Shown here piece after piece: positions 14,788 through 20,256 of a DNA stretch of 20,256 bases. Source of the DNA: Verrucomicrobiota bacterium (GTDB lineage Bacteria; Verrucomicrobiota; Verrucomicrobiia; Verrucomicrobiales; Verrucomicrobiaceae); contig JAIOQF010000036.1 in NCBI GenBank assembly GCA_021413535.1, forward strand, positions 1 through 20,256, written 5' to 3'. A model generated the notes under the pieces. The model was given only the letters and a program-made list of their open reading frames with translations, did no database searches and was not told the DNA's origin. Position 1 is the stretch's first letter, and each line of letters opens with the position of its first letter. The position numbers were made by a program, and so were the translations under genes.

Positions 14788-17143
14788 ATGAGTTGTTATC
14801 CCAAAAAAGCCCTTGCCTTGTTCTGCGCCCTTTTGCTGGTCGTCGAAAGGACATCGACTGCGGCGCTCCCGCCCGGTCAGGAGGGATTCATGAGTCATGT
14901 GGTTCCTTTTCTAAAAGAGAACTGCATCAAGTGTCACAGCACGGACAAGGCCAAGGGAAAGTTCATCTTGAACTCGCTCGATGGCAATCTGTCCGCAGGC
15001 CGCGATCTGGAGCGCTGGGAGAAAATCATGAAGGCATTGAAAAGCGGCGAGATGCCGCCGGAGGACGAGAAGCAGCCGGATGAGAAGATGCGCGAAACTG
15101 TTGTCCAGTGGATTGAAAACGGCCTGCATGCCAATTTGGCGAAAGCAACTCGTGATGCTGGAGCACCGACCGCGCGCAGGCTGACCAATTTCGAGTATGA
15201 AAACACGATGCGCGATCTGCTCGGGTTCAGATTGAAACTCATCGACAAGCTGCCGGAGGATCCGGTGAAGCCTTATCATTTCAACAACACGGCGGAGTTC
15301 ATGCTGATTGGCCCCGAGCAGATCGACCGTTATCTGGAATGCGCCCGGCAGGCGATGGCCAGTGCGATCGTCGATCCCGGCACTCCGGAAGTTCACCGCA
15401 CCTCAAAAATTCTCACGCCTAAGAACAAGCCCAAGGAGCAAGGTGTCGAAATCGGCGTCTATGCGAGCGCCGGGCAAGGCGAAGTGAGCACTGGCTTGAA
15501 TGGCTGGCCCAAAACGGGCGAGTTCAAAATCCGCGTGAAGGCCTCCGCCATCCTGCCTCCAGGAGAAATGGAGGTTCCGCTGCGGGTGGTCATGGGCACC
15601 ATGCTGAGGAGCGATGGTGGCTTCGGTGTGTATGAGCCGGTGGGCACGTTGCAACTGCGGAACGATCCGGCACAGGCCAAGGAGTTTGAGCTGCGCGGGC
15701 GAATCGAGAACATCCCGGTTGAGCCCGCTGCGCTCACCGCCAAAGGCCCGCAACCGGCAAAAATTTTCATCCATTGCCAGAATGTTTTCGACAACGGCGA
15801 GCTCAACGATCATCGCAAGAGTGCTTTTGATGACTCGTGGAGTGGCGTGGCACCCCGCGTCCTCCTGGAGTCGGTCGAGTTTGAGGCGCCCGTCACCGAT
15901 GTCTGGCCGCCCGCGCATCACACACGCATCTTATTCGATTCCCCGCTGCGCAAATCCAATCCTGAAGCCTACGTCCGTCGCACAGGACGGCTTGGCGTCG
16001 CGTCAATTTGAGCTGGCCTCCAGGCTTTCGTATTTCCTCTGGGGCAGCATGCCCGATGACGAACTGCTGAAAGTGGCTGCTCAAGGACGGCTGGATGACC
16101 CGGCGGCGATTGCAGCGCAAGTCCGCCGGCTGCTAGCGGACAAGCGTTCGGGCGATTTCGTGAACAGCTTCACGTCGCAATGGCTAAGCATCGAGAAAAT
16201 GAAAACGGTGAGCATCAACCGTGATTTATTTCCACGCTTCCTCTACTTGGTCCACGTGGGCGAGCGAGGCGGCCAGGAGGTGTCGTTTCGCCCGACCATC
16301 CGGGATTATATGCACGATGAAACGGTTGGCTTCGTAGCCGAGCTGATCAAACGCAACATGAGCGTTCTGAACATCGTGGGTTCTGATTTTGCATTCCTGA
16401 ACCAGCCGCTGGCGGCACATTACGGCGTGCCCGGCGTGCAGGGGCTTGAACTTCGACCGGTGCCAGTCAAGCCAGAGCATCATTTGGGCGGGCTGCTCAC
16501 GCACGGCTCGGTGCTCGTTGGAAATTCCACAGGCTCGGCACCGCATCCGATCTATCGCGCGGTGTGGTTGCGCGAGGCGATTCTTGGCGAAGACGTGAAG
16601 CCGCCGCCGGCAGAAGTTCCGGCCCTGTCGGACTCCGCAGGCGATGCAGCGGCCAAGGCCATCACCATCAAAGATCTGCTGCGCCAGCATCGGAAGCAGG
16701 AGAGCTGCAACGTCTGCCATGCGAGCCTTGATCCGTGGGGCATCCCCTTCGAGAAATACAACGCCACCGGCAAATTTCAGGAGATGGTTCCGAAGGCAGG
16801 CACCAGAGTCAGGGGATTTAATGAAAAAAGCGACAAGGATCTGGCCGGCTACGCGGCCTACCTCAAAACCATCAACATTGTGAAAGTTGAGGCCGATGCC
16901 CGCGTTCCGCTCGGCCCGACCTTGGACGGGATGGAGCAGCTGAAGGCATTCCTGCTGAAGGAGCGCAAGGATGAAATCGTCACGAACGTGGTGCGACGCC
17001 TGCTCAGTTACGGAATCGGGCGGGCGCTCACCCTCCAGGATCGCGCTGCGGTGGCGCAGCTGGTTGAGGGAGCAAAATTGAACGGATATAAAATGCAGGA
17101 CTTGATCGTATTGATCTGCCAGAGCGGAACATTTCGGAATTAA
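14788..17143 (+). pseudogene. DUF1592-type multidomain cytochrome, copy B, lacking DUF1595 and frameshifted
   Basis: The first frame (ATG 14788) has a signal peptide, haem motif Cys46-x-x-Cys49-His50, GEMPPED, DUF1587 and the beta-rich segment, then goes wrong after EAYV at 15975 and stops at 16011. The second frame takes over at about 15977 with VAQDGLASRQFELASRLSYF and carries DUF1592, DUF1588 (CNVCHASLDPWG) and DUF1585 to the TAA at 17143. Aligned to copy A, 28 bases stand where A has 207, so 179 bases are missing; that is not a multiple of three and explains the frameshift. The lost residues match almost exactly DUF1595 (A residues about 403-461). As written, a 407-residue truncated haem protein is made. 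The 3' part is very similar to copy A. It ends 18 bases before DUF1552 B. True decay or an assembly gap are both possible. Confidence 0.88.
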
Positions 17144-17161
17144 CCCACAACTCATAACTCA

Positions 17162-18523
17162 ATGAAACAAAAATCCTGGCATCTGGATCGCAGAGAATTT
17201 CTCCGCGGCGGCGGAATGGCTTTGGCATTGCCGTTTTTGGAAAGCATGGGCTGGGCTAAGGCTGCTGCCGCTGGCAAGGAACTGCCGAAGCGCATGGTCG
17301 TCAGTTATTTTGCCTACGGCGCCTATATGCCCGACTCCGTGGACGGGATGCCGCTGGCGGGCAAGCCGCATCACGAATGGAACTGGTGGCCCTGCAAAGA
17401 TGCCGGGCCTCTGACCTTCAACAAATCTTCCGCCCCGTTCGAGCCGCTCAAGAATTACGTCAGCTACCTGCGCGGCCTCGACCACGCGGGCGGCTACGGG
17501 CTTGGCGGGCACAGCAGCGGAGATGTTTTTGCCACCGGCGCAAACATGTCCGGAAATGAAAAGACCAACAACATCTCAATAGATCAAATCGCTGCCAAGA
17601 TCAACGGACACAAGACCCGCTACCCATCACTGGTTCTGGGCACCGAGGGCGGAACCGGATCCTACGGAAGCTGCAAGACGCTCTCGCATTATGGGCCGGG
17701 CCGGCCGATACCCTCGATGCAGAAGCCGCAGGAAATTTTCAACCGCATGTTTCAGCCGTATGGTGAATCGAGCGTGGAACAAGTCCGCGCCACTCTCAAA
17801 CGCGATGCCAGCGTGCTTGATTTGATGCTGGAGCAGTCCAAGAGCCTGAACAACCGGCTGGGCAGGGCGGATCAGGAAAAAATGGGCGAATATCTGGACA
17901 CCGTGCGCGCTATTGAAAAGCGAGTCGAACGCACCAGCCAGTGGACTCACGAACCGCTGCCCAAGGTGGACACCAAGGGGCTGAATCTCGAAGTCTCCTA
18001 CAAGGAACCGCAGGAATATATCCGCTGCATGTATGACCTGCTGTATCTCGCGTTACAGACGGACTCGACGCGCTATGCCTCACTCATGCTGGAGAGTGAA
18101 TCCTCAGGCACCAGCGAGATGTGGAACTACGCGACTTATGTTCTCGGCTACAAAGGTGCCACGCACGACATCGCCCATAAGCGCCCCGCAGAATCCGGCC
18201 AATGGGACAACTGGCGTGCCCAGCAGCACGCCTACTTCTTACAGCGCCTGCGCGATACCAAGGAAGGCGAGGGCAACATGCTTGACCGCACCGTGGTTCT
18301 CTGGGGATGCGCCCATCCACACGGCTCGCACAGCACGAAAAATTACCCCATCCATCTCGCCGGCGGCAACGCCCTCGGCTTCAAGCACGGGAAGCTTCAT
18401 GCCTTTGAAGGAGCAAAGAAGAAACCACTGACGAACCTCTTCGTCTCCATGCTCAACGCCGTGGATGCGCCGACTGATAAATTTGCCGACAGCACCGGCG
18501 AGATGACGGAAATACTCGGATGA
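17162..18523 (+). CDS. DUF1552 protein, Tat-exported, copy B
   Basis: This 453-residue paralogue of copy A has the same twin-arginine start (MKQKSWHLDRREFLRGGG) and nearly identical core stretches (GPGRPIPSMQKPQEIFNR, NYPIHLAGGNALGFKHG). It differs most around residues 316-350, where copy A has SNSHPTMQYPTYVLPNC and this copy has SGTSEMWNYATYVLGYK. It follows cytochrome B by 18 bases, the usual family order, so the two are probably one transcription unit. No Shine-Dalgarno is seen. DUF1552 has no established activity. Confidence 0.92.
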   Translation: MKQKSWHLDRREFLRGGGMALALPFLESMGWAKAAAAGKELPKRMVVSYFAYGAYMPDSVDGMPLAGKPHHEWNWWPCKDAGPLTFNKSSAPFEPLKNYVSYLRGLDHAGGYGLGGHSSGDVFATGANMSGNEKTNNISIDQIAAKINGHKTRYPSLVLGTEGGTGSYGSCKTLSHYGPGRPIPSMQKPQEIFNRMFQPYGESSVEQVRATLKRDASVLDLMLEQSKSLNNRLGRADQEKMGEYLDTVRAIEKRVERTSQWTHEPLPKVDTKGLNLEVSYKEPQEYIRCMYDLLYLALQTDSTRYASLMLESESSGTSEMWNYATYVLGYKGATHDIAHKRPAESGQWDNWRAQQHAYFLQRLRDTKEGEGNMLDRTVVLWGCAHPHGSHSTKNYPIHLAGGNALGFKHGKLHAFEGAKKKPLTNLFVSMLNAVDAPTDKFADSTGEMTEILG

Positions 18524-18534
18524 TTCGTTTCAGT

Positions 18535-18600
18535 CTGAACGGAATCCCGACCAGGCACGCTAGTGCGCCCAAATGAGGGCAATACGCCGTTTCCGTTCAG
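18535..18600 (+). repeat. Inverted repeat between DUF1552 B and the amidohydrolase gene
   Basis: CTGAACGGAA (18535-18544) and TTCCGTTCAG (18591-18600) are perfect 10-base inverted complements with 46 bases between them. The loop contains a small hairpin, GCAC-GCTA-GTGC. It begins 12 bases after the DUF1552 B stop. No U-tract follows, so it is not a standard intrinsic terminator. It could be an RNA structure that attenuates or stabilises the transcript, or a protein-binding site. Confidence 0.5.
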
Positions 18601-18658
18601 CAATCAAATGGGCAAGCATTTCTGGACGGCCTGTGATTCTGCGAGCAAGAAATGATTT

Positions 18659-19630
18659 ATGAACCATCATCTAACAACCATGAATCAACTGAAGTGGACT
18701 CAAGCCGGCTGTGCCGCGGCGGTGTTGTTCGCCATGATGGGAATGAGTGCTTTGCCCGGAGAAACGGCCCAACCCAATGACCATCCCGGCACAGACAAAG
18801 GCCGATTCATTGATGCGCACGTTCACTACCAAGATTGCAAGGCGGGCGATCTTGAGAAAGTTGCCGATTGGATGCAAGCCAACAACGTGCAACGCGTCAT
18901 CAATCATCCGCTCCGACAAAGCCGCGCCAAAGACGACAAGGAACGGGCCCAGCAAAATGAGAACTACAAGGCTTTTCAGGGCCGGATCGCGCGGTTCTGC
19001 ATCATCTTTCCTGACGAGGTGAACAGTGTGGACGAGGCGGTTGTCATTCTGGAGCGGGAGAAAAAGGCCGGGGCCATCGGCTTTGGCGAACACTACGGAG
19101 AAGTTTCCAAGCCGCAGCCGGGCGATAAAGGTTTGTATTTCGATGATCCGAAAAACATGGTGCTCTTCGCGGCCTGCGCCAAGGTGGGTTTGCCGGTGAT
19201 GTTTCACATGGATAGAGGTCGAAATCTGGATGAGAAAGGCCTGCCACGGCTGGAAAACGTCCTGAAGACGTATCCGAATCTCATCCTCATCGCGCACTCG
19301 GACTGGTGGAAAAATCTTGGTGACGGCACTTGCGACCGGCTCCTGCAGAAGTATCCCAATCTCTATGCGGATCTTTCTTGCACGGTGGGCCGGAGCGCCA
19401 TCGGTCGGGATAAAATATTTGCACGGGAGTTTTTCATCCGCAACGCGGACAAGCTGCTGTTCGGAACCGACAGCGGCTGGTGGTCGCTGGGCCAGGATAA
19501 GAAGCCCGCGCCAGAATTTGCCCTGATCGACGAGTTGAAACTACCGAAGGATGTTGAGGACAAGATATGCCGGGGAAATGCCGAGCGTCTTTTCTGGAGC
19601 AAGAAACTGGAAAAATCTGCTACAAAATGA
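18659..19630 (+). CDS. Secreted amidohydrolase (amidohydrolase_2 family)
   Basis: The 323-residue TIM-barrel hydrolase keeps the metal-site residues expected for the family: DAHVH (Asp52, His54, His56), His183 in MFHMDRG, His213 in IAHSDWW and Asp271 in FGTDSGW. Residues before about 38 form a signal peptide. Two starts are possible: ATG 18659 or ATG 18680, the latter giving a more compact signal beginning MNQLKWTQ; neither has a strong Shine-Dalgarno. Relatives act on cyclic amides, lactones or decarboxylation substrates; the substrate here is unknown. It is only distantly like the broken amidohydrolase at 3612-4377. It follows DUF1552 B after 135 bases and precedes the SGNH gene by 16 bases, suggesting an operon with the latter. 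Confidence 0.88.
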   Translation: MNHHLTTMNQLKWTQAGCAAAVLFAMMGMSALPGETAQPNDHPGTDKGRFIDAHVHYQDCKAGDLEKVADWMQANNVQRVINHPLRQSRAKDDKERAQQNENYKAFQGRIARFCIIFPDEVNSVDEAVVILEREKKAGAIGFGEHYGEVSKPQPGDKGLYFDDPKNMVLFAACAKVGLPVMFHMDRGRNLDEKGLPRLENVLKTYPNLILIAHSDWWKNLGDGTCDRLLQKYPNLYADLSCTVGRSAIGRDKIFAREFFIRNADKLLFGTDSGWWSLGQDKKPAPEFALIDELKLPKDVEDKICRGNAERLFWSKKLEKSATK

Positions 19631-19646
19631 ATCCGTAAAGCCAGCC

Positions 19647-20256
19647 ATGAAAACGAAAATAAAAATTTTAATTACGCTGTTCATTCTTGCACTGCTGCCG
19701 ACAGCAGTGTCGGCGTGGGAGAAAGACAAGCCAGCGACTCCCCCGGTGATTCCACCGAATCCCGATAATTTGCCCAAGGTCTTGCTGATCGGGGATTCGA
19801 TCTCTGGCGGTTACCACAAGCTGGTCGCCAAAGCTCTTGAAGGCAAAGCCGTGGTGGCCAAGAGCAGCGACAATGGCGAATCCACGGCGGTCGGAGTGTT
19901 AAAAATAGACGGCTGGCTGGGCGACACCAAATGGGACGTCATTCATTTCAACTGGGGCGTGTGGGACATGTATGGATGGCAGTATGCCTCCGACGACCGA
20001 TCGCCCGCCATGTATGCGCAAAGACTCGAATCACTGGTCGTGCGCATGAAGAAAACGGGTGCCAAATTGATCTGGGCCACGACCACACCGGTCCCGCCGA
20101 AACCTGAGGCCACCATGCTCAAGCGCTGGAAAACGGAGGTGGTGATTGATGAAAAACTCGAGCTTCAATACCGGGAAGCCGCGTTGCAGGTCATGAAAAA
20201 ACATGGGGTGACAGTGAACGATCTCTACGCCCTGTTGAAACCGCGACGGAGCGAAT
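19647..20256 (+). CDS. Secreted SGNH/GDSL hydrolase (3' end beyond window)
   Basis: From ATG 19647, 203 codons are visible and open to the right edge. There is a classic signal peptide (MKTKIKILITLFILALLP, cleavage likely after VSA at 23), a Pro-rich linker, then KVLLIGDSISGGY with nucleophile Ser51, KWDVIHFNWGVWDM as block III and TGAKLIWATTTPVPP. These match the C-terminal half of the sulfatase fusion and the degenerate copy at 11452. The part that should hold the catalytic His is outside the window. A likely role is removing acyl groups from a glycan; the substrate is unknown. It starts 16 bases after the amidohydrolase stop. Confidence 0.9.
   Translation, partial: MKTKIKILITLFILALLPTAVSAWEKDKPATPPVIPPNPDNLPKVLLIGDSISGGYHKLVAKALEGKAVVAKSSDNGESTAVGVLKIDGWLGDTKWDVIHFNWGVWDMYGWQYASDDRSPAMYAQRLESLVVRMKKTGAKLIWATTTPVPPKPEATMLKRWKTEVVIDEKLELQYREAALQVMKKHGVTVNDLYALLKPRRSE

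Noticed and set aside
15960..16030. Programmed ribosomal frameshift in cytochrome copy B
   Set aside because: A frameshift could not restore the missing 179 bases, and no slippery sequence with a downstream structure is evident.
18535..18600. Intrinsic terminator
   Set aside because: The stem has a long loop and is not followed by a run of T.

Overview
The window looks like part of a Verrucomicrobiota (or closely related PVC-group) chromosome, probably an environmental or metagenome-assembled genome. The lineage call rests on the protein families: secreted cytochrome proteins built as cytochrome c-DUF1587-DUF1595-DUF1592-DUF1588-DUF1585, their Tat-exported DUF1552 partners, a PDZ/HEAT protein of probable DUF6288 type, secreted sulfatases, SGNH hydrolases and amidohydrolases, and an orphan GspG-type pseudopilin. 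Almost every product carries an export signal, and Shine-Dalgarno sequences are mostly absent. No tRNA, rRNA, CRISPR array, transposase or integrase was seen.

Left arm (1-6594, all minus strand). From the divergent promoter region leftwards the genes are a prolyl oligopeptidase, an amidohydrolase broken by an internal deletion plus frameshift, a sulfatase fused to an SGNH hydrolase, and a secreted coiled-coil protein with a transglutaminase-like Cys/His domain that runs off the window. Gaps of 15-54 bases suggest co-transcription.

Right arm (6706-20256, all plus strand). A GspG-like pseudopilin gene has a TATAAT box so close to its ATG that the transcript may be leaderless. Then come a noncoding stretch with gene relics, a DUF6288-type gene, another relic, DUF1552 copy A, a degenerate SGNH protein, DUF1592-type cytochrome copy A, cytochrome copy B (broken), DUF1552 copy B, an amidohydrolase, and a third SGNH hydrolase cut by the window edge.

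The most interesting result is fossil rearrangement of the cytochrome/DUF1552 cassette. The sequence upstream of the DUF6288 gene (7221-7391) is a decayed copy of the junction between a DUF1592-type gene and a DUF1552 gene: it reads first as the C-terminus of the former and then as the first 13 codons of the latter. A second decayed DUF1592-type 3' end (9932-10033) lies between the DUF6288 gene and intact DUF1552 copy A. The DUF6288 gene is therefore bracketed by two copies of the same ancestral junction. Cytochrome copy B has lost almost exactly its DUF1595 segment, with a frameshift, and the SGNH protein between DUF1552 A and cytochrome A has lost its catalytic serine and histidine. Together this is a locus of duplication, replacement and decay.

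Functionally the intact genes suggest cell-surface or periplasmic breakdown of substituted, possibly sulfated, polysaccharide or glycoconjugate, with haem proteins of unknown role. That is inference from families and context; no substrate can be read from the sequence.
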